Shown: positions 25,010-36,474 of the stretch, in pieces | Layout: the number at the start of each line of letters is the position of its first letter | How positions within the stretch are numbered: the stretch's first letter is position 1 | Source: Hydractinia symbiolongicarpus | Lineage: Eukaryota; Cnidaria; Hydrozoa; Anthoathecata; Hydractiniidae | Length of the DNA: 64,000 bases | Reading direction: 5' to 3' | NCBI RefSeq assembly: GCF_029227915.1 | Contig: NC_079877.1 | Location: forward strand, 9,858,001 to 9,922,000 | Made by a program: the position numbers and the translations under genes | The notes under the pieces: generated by a model | Told to the model about the DNA's origin: nothing | Database searches by the model: none | Seen by the model: only the letters and a program-made list of their open reading frames with translations

Positions 25010-27039
25010 GGTAGGTAGGTATGTCTGATTGAGCAACCCTTTATTTGGCGCTTAAATGACTCTAACATTTGTCATGTTCACCTCAATTTAATTCTTATGA
25101 ATTTGTCAACTGACCAAAAATGCCATAAGTATGAGGGCAAGCTTCAGCATATTTTTTAAATACAATTTGTACTTTCCAAATGAAAAACAGTGCTTTCAAT
25201 TCTGTCGTCTTGGCCACAAAAAGTAGTGATCTATATTTTATGTGGTTAGACTCATTAATTCCAATAAATTTACTCTGTCAATTTTTTTCCAGGAGGGACA
25301 ACAAAGGCGGTTCTAGAGTGTTAAAAAGCTTCCATTTGAGCTACAGACACCTTTCAAATTTCTGTTCAATAAGCAACAACTGTGATGATTAAACCCATTA
25401 TGAATATGAAGTGAACCGACTGAGCTATCACTCCCTAAAAGAAGACAACCCTCAAAGTAAACAGAGTTGCATGACTTTATTAATTATATCAAGCATATTG
25501 TATTTAGCAAACACTTTTTGAGCACTCTGTCCCAAAAAATGATATATCTTTGTTGTTTAGAAATTTAGCTCTAAATATTGTCCTTCAAAGGCACTGGATT
25601 TTAATGTATTGAGAAACTTTACTACAAAAAAGTTTTCTTTTTTTTAAATTGCGTACAATGAAAGCGAGAGATGTTTCTGTCAAAAATTTGCAGCTGTTTT
25701 ATAAATATAGATAAAGTTAATATGTTTTTTTTTTTTTTTTGAGATTGTTTGGTTTTATTGTTTCCCGTGAGTTTTCGAAATTCATTGCAGCAGATTCCAT
25801 GGCTTCAAGAGAAGGATTTTCATAATTAGTCCTGGTATAAATTACCACAAGCTGCTTCGTTCGTCTTCTCATCTCCGAAATCGTTAATGCGGAACTCTCT
25901 TCTTATCTCCGACCTGAGTATTGTCTTCCGGGTGAAAGAGCGTACCTTACGACGCGCATCCCCTTAATTCGTGGCATTTTCGCACACTACGGGTGGTACA
26001 ACTCAATGTATTGCATATCTTTCAGAATAAGGGTTTTTAACTTTATAAAAGTATAACTTTGCATGGATTATTGGCGCTAAGAAAAGTTGAATATACGTTG
26101 ACCAACACTGACAATCTTAAATTTTATAATTCTCTGGAAAGAAATTTCTCAGTAATCGTTTTTGTATAGTTTCGCGCGATCTAATATCCCCACACCTTCT
26201 GAAACGAAATATTCCGCACATGTTAAATTTTCGCTACTTTCAATCACTACTTTATGCAACGAATTGTTGTTGTTCCGCGGGTGAGTTCGTTTCACAACCT
26301 CGTCCCCAGAGTTCTTCTACGTCTATGATATTCAGTTATGTTGCATCCCATATATCATCAGCAGGAAGATGTTAGTACCTCGCCGTATTTTATCAAAGAA
26401 AAACAAAAAGCACTGGGAACAACTATTGGCTGGTTTCAATTTTGTTTGATACTTGCGTAATGCTTCGCAACCTTTCTTTAACTTCTAGTTTTGCATAGTT
26501 AGACAGACTAGCTCAAACATGTTCTCTGCAGCCATGTTTGAACAAAAAAAAAAATTAAGGGCGAACATGTTAACCTTGATCAAGGATGGGAGAGTTCTTG
26601 TCCACTGACGGGTCCGAAAGATATCATTATCGGTATCGGCTCTTCTATGTTTACAAAATCCAGACTCTCCTAAAAGTAATAGTGCTTTCAGCTGACCTTG
26701 AAATTAGGAATGTCAGTCAAAACCCAATAACCAATCAGAACAGCCAAATCAGCCAAACCTTTGACCAATCAAATCAACAGTAAATATACAAATTCCAGTC
26801 GCTTCTTAACTTACATCGGCAGAAACGGCAAAAGGCAGAAGACAAATACGCCATCCACAACCTAGTACACAGACCACGTAAATTCGATAAAACGCCACAC
26901 GCGCATCGTCCGGAACAAGATGCCGCAAATATTTGTTGATGGTTCTACCGACCTGCGTTTTGTTTATTTTTAACTTATCTACATTTTTAAGGTTTGAAAG
27001 GATGTCAGTCGCTTGCCGGTTCTGACGTACGCTACATCC
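25010..27039. other. Intergenic, no supported gene
   Basis: AT-rich sequence with a T-tract at about 25727-25740 and the partial hairpin-MITE arm near 26296. No coding frame resembles a known protein. Confidence 0.6.
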
Positions 27040-27470
27040 GTCCCTGAAACTGAAATTTCGTTCACAAATTCCTTTCCTCCGTCTGAATGGATTATGTATG
27101 GGAGGCCAAAATAACTTCAGACGCTTCTTTCTTCTCCATTTGAAAAAGAACATAAAATTTACTGAAATGGTCAACATTTCCAATCCATTCGAAACTACCA
27201 TCTGCTGAGGTTGACACGTTAATTAAATCGATCTGAAATGAAATTAGATTTGGTAGTATGTTATCTTGGATTATTGTTTCAATTCATATTAAGCATTTCT
27301 AAGGTGGGCAAAATTGCCAACTACTATACTTTGTTAAATATATTGGTATCCTGAATGATTCATCTGCAAGTAATGTACCCTGTGCAGGATGTCAAATGTA
27401 TCCTCTTTAGCAACTACGCGTTTCACTTCTGCTGATTGAACAGTGTTTTCTGGACAGTTCTAAAGAGATA
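27040..27470 (-). pseudogene. Fragments of an integrase (KRBA2-like/retroelement-derived)
   Basis: In two minus-strand pieces. One, near 27345-27455, has FDILHRVHYLQMNHSGY, the His-rich start of an HHCC zinc region. The other, near 27050-27205, has DHFSKFYVLFQMEKKEASEV and then, after stops and a frame change, IHSDGGKEFVNE, which matches the first and second Asp surroundings of a DDE integrase core. Order and strand agree with one decayed gene of the KRBA2/SCAND3-like integrase type common in invertebrates. A 52-codon frame just upstream (starting near 27631) could be its beginning. Stops and missing sequence mark it as dead. Confidence 0.5.
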
Positions 27471-27729
27471 TTTTTAAATACATTAACAAAGAATGCCTAA
27501 CATGTGCCTTTCACAACAAACACAACCACTCCGTCAACGGTATATTTAAAAACTTTCAAAATGGAATTATTGTGTTTGAAAAGAAATTGTTTTCCTTCAG
27601 TTGATCTAACGTGGCTATTTTCAGAAGACATGGTTTCTACATAGAGATATATTTTATTCTTCATCCAAATATCAATCTTTTTGTGAAAGACTTAAATTTC
27701 TATGTTTTTACCAGGCTACCAGGTACTAA

Positions 27730-27874
27730 ATGACTTATAAACCGTTTAGCCGGGCGCTGCGTGGGAAAACAGCAACCTTGGTTGTTTGTATGGACCTTCC
27801 TGCGTTCGGTTCATGACGTCACAACCTCGGTCGCTATTTTCCCGTAGCACCCGGTTAAACGGTTTATAAGTCAT
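27730..27874. mobile_element. 145-bp MITE with long inverted repeats, TAA target
   Basis: ATGACTTATAAACCGTTTA at the left matches the reverse complement at the right for about 40 bp with few mismatches, and both ends are flanked by TAA. The three-base TAA duplication suggests PIF/Harbinger mobilisation. Confidence 0.75.
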
Positions 27875-28956
27875 TAATATTAACTGTAACAATTCTTAAG
27901 AAATCATGAATACAAAACTCTAAATATTATAATACGCTTGTGTGAGTGACTATGTAAGTCCACGGCAGTAAAATCACACGGGCCATTTTCTTATGACTCA
28001 TGCATTGTCTTCCCAAAGCGTTGCATTACGCAAAAAGTTACCAAAGAAATAAGCAAGCTGCTAAGCGGGAAGACAGGAGATGCATTTGTTATTTATGTTA
28101 CAGCGCCTTACGCGGCTGTAATGTTATAAATAATTTATTTCTACCCCCGGTTACCGTGTCGTACCTCACGGAAACATATTGTCTACATACTGAATAAAGA
28201 AAAACGAAGTTAAAGAGGCCGTATGTTAATTCCAAGCATGCCATTGTTTACTTATCACGATGCAGTTAGTGTAAAGCTTGTTTGTTCTTCTTTATGTTAC
28301 ATTTTTGTGTTCTGGGACCGAGGTTGCTACTTTTTTAAGAATATATATATCGCATTCGAATATAGTTCGATTTCAAAATGTAAAAAACACAAACTGGTGT
28401 TGTCGAGTTAGAAATATTTTTATAAAGAAGAAAAACGTACGATGATATAGCGTCGCAAAGAGGATTGATTGGAAATGTATTAGACAATTGTATACATTTC
28501 CAAACCGTTCTCTTTAGGATGAAGCGAAATTTAGTAATTGAAGTAAATCTTCTCGTTACTAATTAATCAAAATTAATTGTCGTTTAATTAATCTACGTTG
28601 CTGAAATATTCGAAATAACTCATGTCTAGACTCTGCAAGTTTTGTTTGATCCAAATATTTATCATATCTCCTATGATAACCATTAGATTTTAAATTAAGA
28701 ATAGCTGATGTGGATGAGAACATTGTGATACGACAACAGACCCAGTAATGGTAAGCGTAGTGTGTTTAAACAAATCGAAAATTTCCATCCTCGATGTTAA
28801 ATGAAACACCTTTGGTTATTTGGGGTGTCTTTATTGGAAAAGAAGGGAAGTAATCCTTTCTTCATATCTCCTTATATGAAATATGCTAGAAAAGTATGCA
28901 TGTCTGAAGTTTAGTACTTTACGGTAGCCTAAGTGATAGATTTCTGCTGAAAATTA
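27875..28956. other. Intergenic, no gene seen
   Basis: No supported coding frame. A small imperfect hairpin (GGAAATGTAT...ATACATTTCC) lies around 28469-28502. Confidence 0.55.
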
Positions 28957-28961
28957 TGGCT

Positions 28962-29118
28962 TGTGGTTACCATATTTGTTTATATCTTCCCCAGTCCTCT
29001 AGCTGCTCTTATTATGTATTTATATTCTCGCACATGTCAGTTTAGATTTCGTTCTTTAAAAATATAGTCACGTTTTAAAATAAAGTTTTATTTGTATCCG
29101 AATTTATCTGGAAATTCA
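28962..29118 (+). repeat. 5' LTR of the BEL/Pao element
   Basis: 157 bp, preceded by TGGCT. Contains an AATAAA-type signal within TAAAATAAAGTT. Followed directly by the candidate primer-binding site. Confidence 0.93.
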
Positions 29119-29232
29119 TTGGAGCCCTCGGAGAGATACTTTGCTTATGTATCTATGGTTTTATTTAGTGGTTTTTAGTTGTCTTATTTTTATTGGTTTG
29201 GTTTAAAGTTTGGTGTTGTTTTGATTTTAAAA

Positions 29233-32200
29233 ATGGGTGATTTCGCGAAGTACAACAAAGTTAGAAAGTCTGTTGTTAGAACTGCAAACAAATTAATTAC
29301 AAGGGGAGAGACAATTATTTCGTCATATACCGATAATGTTGCAGATGTTCGTCAAATTGAGTCGATCCGTGATACTTTGATGGAAAAAATAGCGAAAGTT
29401 GCTGAACTAAACGAGTCGATTATGGATTGCTTGACAGAGCAGGATGATATCGACAAGGAAGAAGATTCTAGTACGGAGGAAATGATGATGTTAAAGGATA
29501 AACTTCGTCTGTTTGAATCATTTTTAGAAAAACGATCAGCCAAAAAGGATTTTTCAGAAGCAGGAAGCACTTTCAGCCACAGTAAACTAATAAAATTGCC
29601 TCGCTTACATTTACAGCCCTTTGATGGGCATCCGGAAAACTGGTCGACTTTCTGGGATAGCTTTGAATGTGCCGTACACACTAATGACGATATTTCCGAC
29701 GTTCAAAAAATGACCTATTTAAAAAATCTAGTAGAAGGTCCCGCTGCAAGTTGTATCGCTGGGTTTAGACTTAGCAATGAAAATTATAAAACCGTCGTTG
29801 ATTTACTGAAAGAGAGATATAATAATAAACAGTTACTTATTTCAGCACATATGAAAAAATTACTGAAACTTGAACAGGCGAATAACTTAACTAACATAGA
29901 AACATTGCGTAATGTATTTGACAACGTTGAGACACAAGTGAGAAGTCTGGAAAATTTAGATGTCACGTCTGAAAATTATGGTCCGCTATTAATACCGGTA
30001 CTTATGTCGAAACTTCCAGAAGAGCTTAATTTAATTATTAGTCGTCAATTTAACGACAAAGATTGCTGGGATATGAAGTTAGTTTTAAGAGCGTTAAAAT
30101 CGGAGATCGAAGTTCGTGAGAAATCTGCATATTCTTTACAACAGCCACACGATAACAACCCGTTTTCATCATCGGCATTACCAGTTCACTATTCACATCA
30201 ATCGAACCGTGATCTTCCGCACAATCAGTATCAGAACAATCAGCATAATTATCGCAATCATCAGAATAATCAGAATAATTATAGATGCATATTTTGTGAC
30301 AAATCGCATAAATCACAGCAATGCCGAATAATCACTAATTTCGACGCAAGGAAAAACGTGTTACGTGACAAGAAGAGATGTTTTGTTTGTTTGAAAGGTG
30401 GACATTTAGCCAAGTCTTGTTATTCTAAGATTAGTTGTTTAAAGTGTTCGGGTAGACACCATGTTGCTATTTGTGATAAGAAAAGGGACGTTGACCAAGG
30501 TCGTAGAGATAAGGATGGAACCGAACAAGAAAAACCAGAAAATGTTGCTGGTGCCACTTCGTTGGTTACAAGTTCAAATTCGCTCGACATTCCGAGTTCC
30601 GTTATGTTGCAAACCGCTAAAGTTAAAGTTGTTAATACTACTGATCCTTCAAAAATTGAGAACACGAGAATTTTGTTCGATAACTGTTCCCAATTAAGTT
30701 ACATATCGCCCGAGTTATGTGAAAAATTGCAATTAAAGGTTGTTGGTAAGCGTGAGATTTGCATCCGTATTTTTGGTAAACATTCGTTCAAAGAAACTTT
30801 AGATAGGGTGCAGTTTTCAGTGATCGGTTTAGATGGAGATAAAATCAACGTTGATTGTTATGTGAAAAATATTTGTCATCCTTTAACAGGACAGAATTTT
30901 AACGATTGTTTGAAGTATAAACACTTGAAAGACTTACGTTTAGCTGACAGTAACTGTAATAATAGAGATTTGAAGGTGGATGTCTTGTTGGGTGCTGATA
31001 ATTATTGGAAATTTTTTGATGGTGGTATAGTTCGGGGTGAGGATGGGCCAGTTGCTTTAAATTCAAAGGTTGGATACATTGTAAGTGGACGCATAGGGTC
31101 GAGTGAAGGTAGTAGAAGTGCAGTCTTGGTAGCAAACGTATTGAAGATTGGGGCTGAGTTTGTCGAAGATAAGTTGGATAATCAGTTGGAAAAGTTTTGG
31201 TCCTACGAAAACGCTGGTATCGAGGAACAACCAGCTGTTGAAAATTTTTGTGAAAATGTTAAATTCAGCGCGCAGACTAAACGTTACGAGGTGCGGCTGC
31301 CTTTTAAGGATGATCACGATGTGCTCCCTGATAATTATTGTGTTTCTTCAAAGAGACTTGAATCATTGAGGCATAAATTGAAAAATAATCCCGAATTATT
31401 GCGTAATTATAACAGTATCCTCAAAGAACAGCTTGAACAAGGTATCATTGAAAGAGTTACCAACGACGATTGTACCAAAAGACAAGTTCACTATTTACCA
31501 CACCGACCAGTCATTCGTGATGATAAACCAAGCACCAAAGTACGCATGGTATTCGATGCAAGTTCAAAATCGGTGGGACTGTCTTCATTAAATGATTGTT
31601 TGTATGCTGGACCATCTTTAACGGAGCCTTTATATAACGTTTTATTGCGCTTTCGATCTCACAAAGTAGCCTTCATTGCTGATATCGAGAAGGCATTTTT
31701 ACAAATTAGTTTACATCCAACCGATCGTGATTTTGTTCGTTTTATTTGGTTTAAAGATTTACATAATTTATCAGAACAAAACATTGAAACTGCAGAAATT
31801 GGTATTTATAGATTGAGTAGAGTATTGTTTGGTGTAAGTTCGTCACCATTCCTCCTTAGTGCCACTCTTATTAAGCATGCTGAATCGTTTAATCATGTTG
31901 ATCCTTTGTTTGTACAGAAGTTATTGAGTTCACTTCACGTTGATGATCTAACTTCCGGTGGCGCTACTGTTAATGCAGCACATGATTTTTACCAGAAATG
32001 TAAACAACGTCTCGCTGAAGCAAATTTCAATCTGCATAAATTTCATTCGAATTCCGAAGAGTTGGAACAATTAGTTACCAAACCCCATGTTGCTCATACC
32101 GGACATGTTACCAAAGTTCTTGGTGTTTTGTGGGATAAAAAGAAAGATTCGCTCTTATTCACATTCGACGACATTTTATCGTTAGCGAAGGACATACCGA

Positions 32201-34518
32201 CAAAACGACAATTGATTAAATTTACCGCTTCCATTTATGACCCTCTTGGTCTTATTAACCCTATTGTTATGCGATTAAAAACATTGTTTCAAAAAACCTG
32301 TGTAGGTAAAATTGGTTGGGACATCGAGTTGAGTGGACAGGTTTTGGACGAGTGGCGAGTTACGTACAATGATTTTAAAAGTTTTTCACATTTGAATGTA
32401 CCACGATGTTACGATGGCGGGAATATTGTTGATGTACAATTGCATGGTTTTTCTGATGCTTCTTTGAAAGGTTACGGTGCGTGTGTTTATTTGAGGTTCG
32501 AACATGCTGATGGTAGTTTTTTTACGAAGTTAGTGACGTCTAAGTCGAGAATCGCGCCAATTAAACCGGTCACGATACCTCGATTGGAGCTGTATGGTGC
32601 AGTGATGTTAGCGAAGCTGGTGAAGTATGTTCGTGATGAGTTGAGTTTGGTTTATGATATTTCTGTGACACGGTGTTGGATTGATTCGTCTATTGTTTTA
32701 TATTGGATTAAAAATGTTAATAAGAAGTATGAGGTGGTTGTCGAACGGCGAGTTGGTATCATTCGTGATTTAGTTTCACCGGACAGTTGGTTTCATGTGG
32801 AGTCAAAGGCAAATCCTGCGGATATTTTGTCGAGAGGTTGTTTGGTATCTGAGTTGGTGAACAATAACTTATGGTTTTCAGGACCTGATTTCTTGCGCGA
32901 CACTAACATCTCAGCTTCGAGTTTTAATTTCAGTAATTTCAAGGTTGATGATTCGACTTGTTTAATTGTTGGTAACGACGAATCAGAGGAGAGCACCGAA
33001 GAAGAAATTGATTTAAATTTTATGAACATTGCACGATATTCTAATTACACACGTTTATTGCGAATTACCGCATTGGTTTTACGATTTGTTGGAAACCTCA
33101 GAAAAAAGCGTCGTAAGGAAGAATTGGTTTTACATACATTTGTTACAAAGGACGAGCAGTTGCATGCAGAAAAACTGTGGATTAAATATGCGCAAAAAGA
33201 TATAATTCAACTTCCGAGTTACAAGCAGTTACAAAAAGATTTACGATTTCAAAATATTGATGGTATTATTCGTTGTAAGGGACGCTTAGAAAACGCTCCT
33301 TTAGACTTTGATACTCAGTTTCCGATATTTTTACCGAAAAAAAATCCTTTAACTAGGCTAGTCATTTTGCATTATCATGTTCAAGTTTTGCATAATGGTT
33401 TGAAAGAAACACTTAATGCCATCAGATCGAAATTTTGGATTCCAAAAGCACGAAATTACATAAAGCAGTTAATCCGACAGTGCTATTTATGTCGTTATTA
33501 TGAAGGGAAATCTTATGCGTATCCTGTTTCACCAGCATTACCGAAATCACGACTATCCAATCATCATCCGTTTAAACATACTGGTCTCGACTATGCCGGA
33601 CCTTTATATGTTCGAAATGTTTATCATGGTGGAAGTATGTATAAAGCTTGGGTGTTCTTATTTACTTGTACCAGTACCAGAGCTTTACATTTGGATTTAG
33701 TTCCTGATGCTTCGTCTTCAGGTTGTATTCGTAGTCTTCGCCGATTTTTCAGTGAACGAGGTATTCCCTCTGAAATTATTTCTGATAATGGTAGTCAATT
33801 CATTGCCGAAGATACGCAACGATTTTCGTCAAATCGAGGAATTAAATGGCATTTTAATTTAGAAGCCGCTCCTTGGTGGGGAGGGATGTTCGAAAGACTT
33901 GTAAGATCCGTTAAACGTTGTTTAAAGAAGACTTTACACAATACCAGATTATCGTATGAAGAACTACTGACTGTTCTAGCTAAAATTCAAGCAGTTATTA
34001 ATAACAGACCGCTGACATTTTTGTATGAAAACATAGGTGAGCAACCATTAACACCTAACCATTTATTATTTGGGAGAAAAATTAATTTGGAAGCCTCACA
34101 TATTGATAGCGATGAAAATGAAAAAGATTTGTGTCAACGTTATGATCATTTGCAACGTATCATAAACCACTATTGGAATCGATGGAAATGCGAATATTTG
34201 ACAGAGTTACGCGAATATCACAGAGTTGGCAAATCACGTGGTGAAACTTCTATTCGAATCAACGATGTTGTTTTAATTGAGGAAGCAAAGCAACCGAGAC
34301 AAAATTGGAAAATGGGAGTCGTTGAAGAGTTCGTACCATCACGTGACGGCAAGAAACGGGGAGCTGTCGTTAGATATGTTCTCAATGGAAACACACATAC
34401 AATAAGAAGACCGATAAACAAACTTTATCCTGTTGAATTAGCGAAAGACGAAGCTGAAAAGAAAGAAGAAGTAAATATCACATTCATTGACGAAAATGAT
34501 ATCATAACGAACATTTAA
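29233..34518 (+). CDS. BEL/Pao Gag-Pol polyprotein
   Basis: The frame is 1761 codons from the first ATG; upstream in-frame codons lack an ATG. In order: Gag with coiled-coil start; zinc-knuckle-like Cys clusters (CIFC at about 352, CFVCLKGGHLAKSC about 383, CLKCSGRHH about 402); aspartic protease with LFDNCSQLSYI (about 480; DNC replaces the usual DTG/DSG, as in some BEL/Pao members); reverse transcriptase with VRMVFDASS (about 769) and the catalytic HVDDL (about 901); RNase H with GFSDAS (about 1071); integrase with an HHCC zinc region (about 1379-1420) and DDE core at DYAGP (about 1453), SDNGSQF (about 1517) and FERLV (about 1552). Protease-RT-RNase H-integrase order and a single frame are typical of BEL/Pao. 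No stop or frameshift seen. Confidence 0.95.
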   Translation: MGDFAKYNKVRKSVVRTANKLITRGETIISSYTDNVADVRQIESIRDTLMEKIAKVAELNESIMDCLTEQDDIDKEEDSSTEEMMMLKDKLRLFESFLEKRSAKKDFSEAGSTFSHSKLIKLPRLHLQPFDGHPENWSTFWDSFECAVHTNDDISDVQKMTYLKNLVEGPAASCIAGFRLSNENYKTVVDLLKERYNNKQLLISAHMKKLLKLEQANNLTNIETLRNVFDNVETQVRSLENLDVTSENYGPLLIPVLMSKLPEELNLIISRQFNDKDCWDMKLVLRALKSEIEVREKSAYSLQQPHDNNPFSSSALPVHYSHQSNRDLPHNQYQNNQHNYRNHQNNQNNYRCIFCDKSHKSQQCRIITNFDARKNVLRDKKRCFVCLKGGHLAKSCYSKISCLKCSGRHHVAICDKKRDVDQGRRDKDGTEQEKPENVAGATSLVTSSNSLDIPSSVMLQTAKVKVVNTTDPSKIENTRILFDNCSQLSYISPELCEKLQLKVVGKREICIRIFGKHSFKETLDRVQFSVIGLDGDKINVDCYVKNICHPLTGQNFNDCLKYKHLKDLRLADSNCNNRDLKVDVLLGADNYWKFFDGGIVRGEDGPVALNSKVGYIVSGRIGSSEGSRSAVLVANVLKIGAEFVEDKLDNQLEKFWSYENAGIEEQPAVENFCENVKFSAQTKRYEVRLPFKDDHDVLPDNYCVSSKRLESLRHKLKNNPELLRNYNSILKEQLEQGIIERVTNDDCTKRQVHYLPHRPVIRDDKPSTKVRMVFDASSKSVGLSSLNDCLYAGPSLTEPLYNVLLRFRSHKVAFIADIEKAFLQISLHPTDRDFVRFIWFKDLHNLSEQNIETAEIGIYRLSRVLFGVSSSPFLLSATLIKHAESFNHVDPLFVQKLLSSLHVDDLTSGGATVNAAHDFYQKCKQRLAEANFNLHKFHSNSEELEQLVTKPHVAHTGHVTKVLGVLWDKKKDSLLFTFDDILSLAKDIPTKRQLIKFTASIYDPLGLINPIVMRLKTLFQKTCVGKIGWDIELSGQVLDEWRVTYNDFKSFSHLNVPRCYDGGNIVDVQLHGFSDASLKGYGACVYLRFEHADGSFFTKLVTSKSRIAPIKPVTIPRLELYGAVMLAKLVKYVRDELSLVYDISVTRCWIDSSIVLYWIKNVNKKYEVVVERRVGIIRDLVSPDSWFHVESKANPADILSRGCLVSELVNNNLWFSGPDFLRDTNISASSFNFSNFKVDDSTCLIVGNDESEESTEEEIDLNFMNIARYSNYTRLLRITALVLRFVGNLRKKRRKEELVLHTFVTKDEQLHAEKLWIKYAQKDIIQLPSYKQLQKDLRFQNIDGIIRCKGRLENAPLDFDTQFPIFLPKKNPLTRLVILHYHVQVLHNGLKETLNAIRSKFWIPKARNYIKQLIRQCYLCRYYEGKSYAYPVSPALPKSRLSNHHPFKHTGLDYAGPLYVRNVYHGGSMYKAWVFLFTCTSTRALHLDLVPDASSSGCIRSLRRFFSERGIPSEIISDNGSQFIAEDTQRFSSNRGIKWHFNLEAAPWWGGMFERLVRSVKRCLKKTLHNTRLSYEELLTVLAKIQAVINNRPLTFLYENIGEQPLTPNHLLFGRKINLEASHIDSDENEKDLCQRYDHLQRIINHYWNRWKCEYLTELREYHRVGKSRGETSIRINDVVLIEEAKQPRQNWKMGVVEEFVPSRDGKKRGAVVRYVLNGNTHTIRRPINKLYPVELAKDEAEKKEEVNITFIDENDIITNI

Positions 34519-34618
34519 ATAAGAAACATAAAGACATTATGTTATACATTTGTTGACACTTTTATAGTTTATCACGTATTTGTTATATATAAGATATTTA
34601 GGCAGCTAGGGGGGAGGA

Positions 34619-34775
34619 TGTGGTTACCATATTTGTTTATATCTTCCCCAGTCCTCTAGCTGCTCTTATTATGTATTTATATTCTCGCACATGTCAGTTT
34701 AGATTTCGTTCTTTAAAAATATAGTCACGTTTTAAAATAAAGTTTTATTTGTATCCGAATTTATCTGGAAATTCA
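34619..34775 (+). repeat. 3' LTR of the BEL/Pao element
   Basis: 157 bp, reading the same as the 5' LTR throughout. Preceded by the polypurine tract and followed by the TGGCT duplication. Confidence 0.93.
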
Positions 34776-34780
34776 TGGCT

Positions 34781-35588
34781 CTGGTCTTTACCGTTTTACA
34801 ATGTGTATGATATGCATTTTTTATGAAAAATCACGAGTCACGTAGACATTTTTGTTATTTCATATTATATTATTGCATTTTTCATTGCCAACAAGATGAA
34901 ACAAATTTGAGGTAGGATACCATTTTTCTATCCTCTCTTCAATTCTTTCCAATGGTACATGGAGATTCCAGAAAAAAGTGACATTTAAAATTGGATTAAT
35001 TTTCCTATATTCTGGTCGGCAAATTATCACAATGACACCTAGTTATCCGAAAGATTCAGATTCAAGTTATGTAGCTACTTACGTCCTCAAGAAAATCTTT
35101 ACCTTTTCCCGCGGCTTAACGCACTATATACCTAGACTATTTATTGTCTATAGAATTAAATATTATGACACGATTTAGACAATTAAAAACTTCCTGAAAA
35201 GCGCACATTGCAACAAACAATATATCGCGATTTCTTATATTTTTGCTGACATCAACAATTAAACATCTGACCAAACATTAGGCTGCCATATTTATTACTG
35301 TTATATCTGCCAAATAACTTTAAGATTAAGGGCAGTACTTCAGAAGTTGTAAGAATCGCACCAATTTTTAATGGAGATATTCAGACCCGAACTTGAAAAG
35401 GCGTAAACAAACAGTCAGGTCAAAGTAAATGAAACCTTAAAAACCTTGCTTCTCTCAATTATTTTAACATCATCACGCGATTCTATTTGAGAAAACTTGT
35501 ACTAGAAAATTCTTTTTCCGTATAACATTGTGTCGTTAATACACTTTAGATTGCCATAACGTAGCTAATAAATTGGAGGTTGGAATAC
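34781..35588. other. Intergenic, no gene seen
   Basis: AT-rich, no supported frame, between the BEL/Pao insertion and the Harbinger remnant. Confidence 0.6.
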
Positions 35589-35719
35589 AGGCTGAAATAC
35601 ACTATCATTTTTCAATGATTATTTTCCAATGATACATTCCAATGACAATAAAAACGACAAACTTTGGCGCAAATACACTATCATTAAAAACATGAAACTT
35701 GAGCATGTTTTCTTTGCAA

Positions 35720-36140
35720 CATGGACTCTGAAGAAGAAATAGCAGCTGCTGTTGTTGTGTATATGTTATCAAAAAAGAGAGCTAAACATAGGAAAAAAAG
35801 CAAAGAAATGTATGGGTGAAGCCATATAGGCGAAATGAACTTGGCATCTACAATACTCTCATGTATGAACTGCGTGTAGAGGAAATTGCAGAGTATACGC
35901 GATTTTGAAGAATGCCGCCGAATATTTTTGATGAGCTCCTAAATCTCATAGAAGTTGATATTGAGAAAAAAACAAGGCATTTGCGAGACCCAATTCCTGC
36001 TAAAGTCAAAGTAGCTGCAACTTTGAAGTTTTTCTCTCTTACGCCGAATTACAGTATTTATTTCGCGTTCACAAAAGTACTTTGTCAGAGTTCATCGCTG
36101 AAGTTTGCGAAGCTATTTACATGCGATTAAAAGAAAATAA
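35720..36140 (+). pseudogene. HARBI1-like transposase remnant
   Basis: Pieces in different frames carry KKRAKHRKKSKEMYG, then ELGIYNTLMYELRVE, then RMPPNIFDELLNLIEVDIEK followed by PIPAKVKVAATLKF. This is the conserved N-terminal part of Harbinger transposases (the helical region before the DDE core). Stops and at least two frame changes interrupt it, and the catalytic Asp/Asp/Glu part is missing. Confidence 0.7.
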
Positions 36141-36474
36141 CCTCAAGGTAAATATATATTTCGTTCAGTAATTTATCAAACAAACGTACTAAACTAGCAG
36201 TCACACATTAATACCCTGCACTTTGTGAGCCCTCACTTTCTGGGTTGAGATCTGACAAACTTTCTCGACTCTGATAAGTGTTTTGATGTATGTTCACTGG
36301 GTGTCGGTATATATTCTGTAAAACAGGCGATAACGGCGGAGACATAAAGGGTGGGTAATTGTGTGTGGCATGTGTTGAAGAGTTCCTTGGGATCGGAGAT
36401 TGAATGGGCGGTGTTCTGAGAGAGGGTACGGCGAGTAATCTCATCTGAACAACTACAGAAATGATGCGAAAAAT

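Larger units (their letters stand above)
28962..34775 (+). mobile_element. Complete BEL/Pao LTR retrotransposon
   Basis: Two 157-bp LTRs (28962-29118 and 34619-34775), starting TGTGGTTACC and ending GAAATTCA, read as identical base for base. The element is flanked by the 5-bp duplication TGGCT (28957-28961 and 34776-34780). A candidate primer-binding site TGGAGCCCTCGGAGAG follows the 5' LTR at 29120, and a purine tract AGGGGGGAGGA (34608-34618) precedes the 3' LTR. The single gag-pol frame between them is open. All structural parts needed for retrotransposition appear present, so the insertion is recent. Confidence 0.95.

Noticed and set aside
26806-27201. 131-codon minus-strand frame with a TFIIS N-terminal-like stretch (QVGRTINKYLRH)
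   Set aside because: The first half of the frame is a shadow of the integrase remnant in another frame. The resemblance is short and no flanking exons fit, so it was not annotated as a gene.
29179-29232. Longer start of the BEL/Pao polyprotein
   Set aside because: The extra 18 codons begin at TTG and include no ATG. The first ATG is 29233.
30050-31317. Several 70-90-codon frames on both strands within the BEL/Pao element
   Set aside because: All are shadows of the gag-pol frame with no family resemblance.
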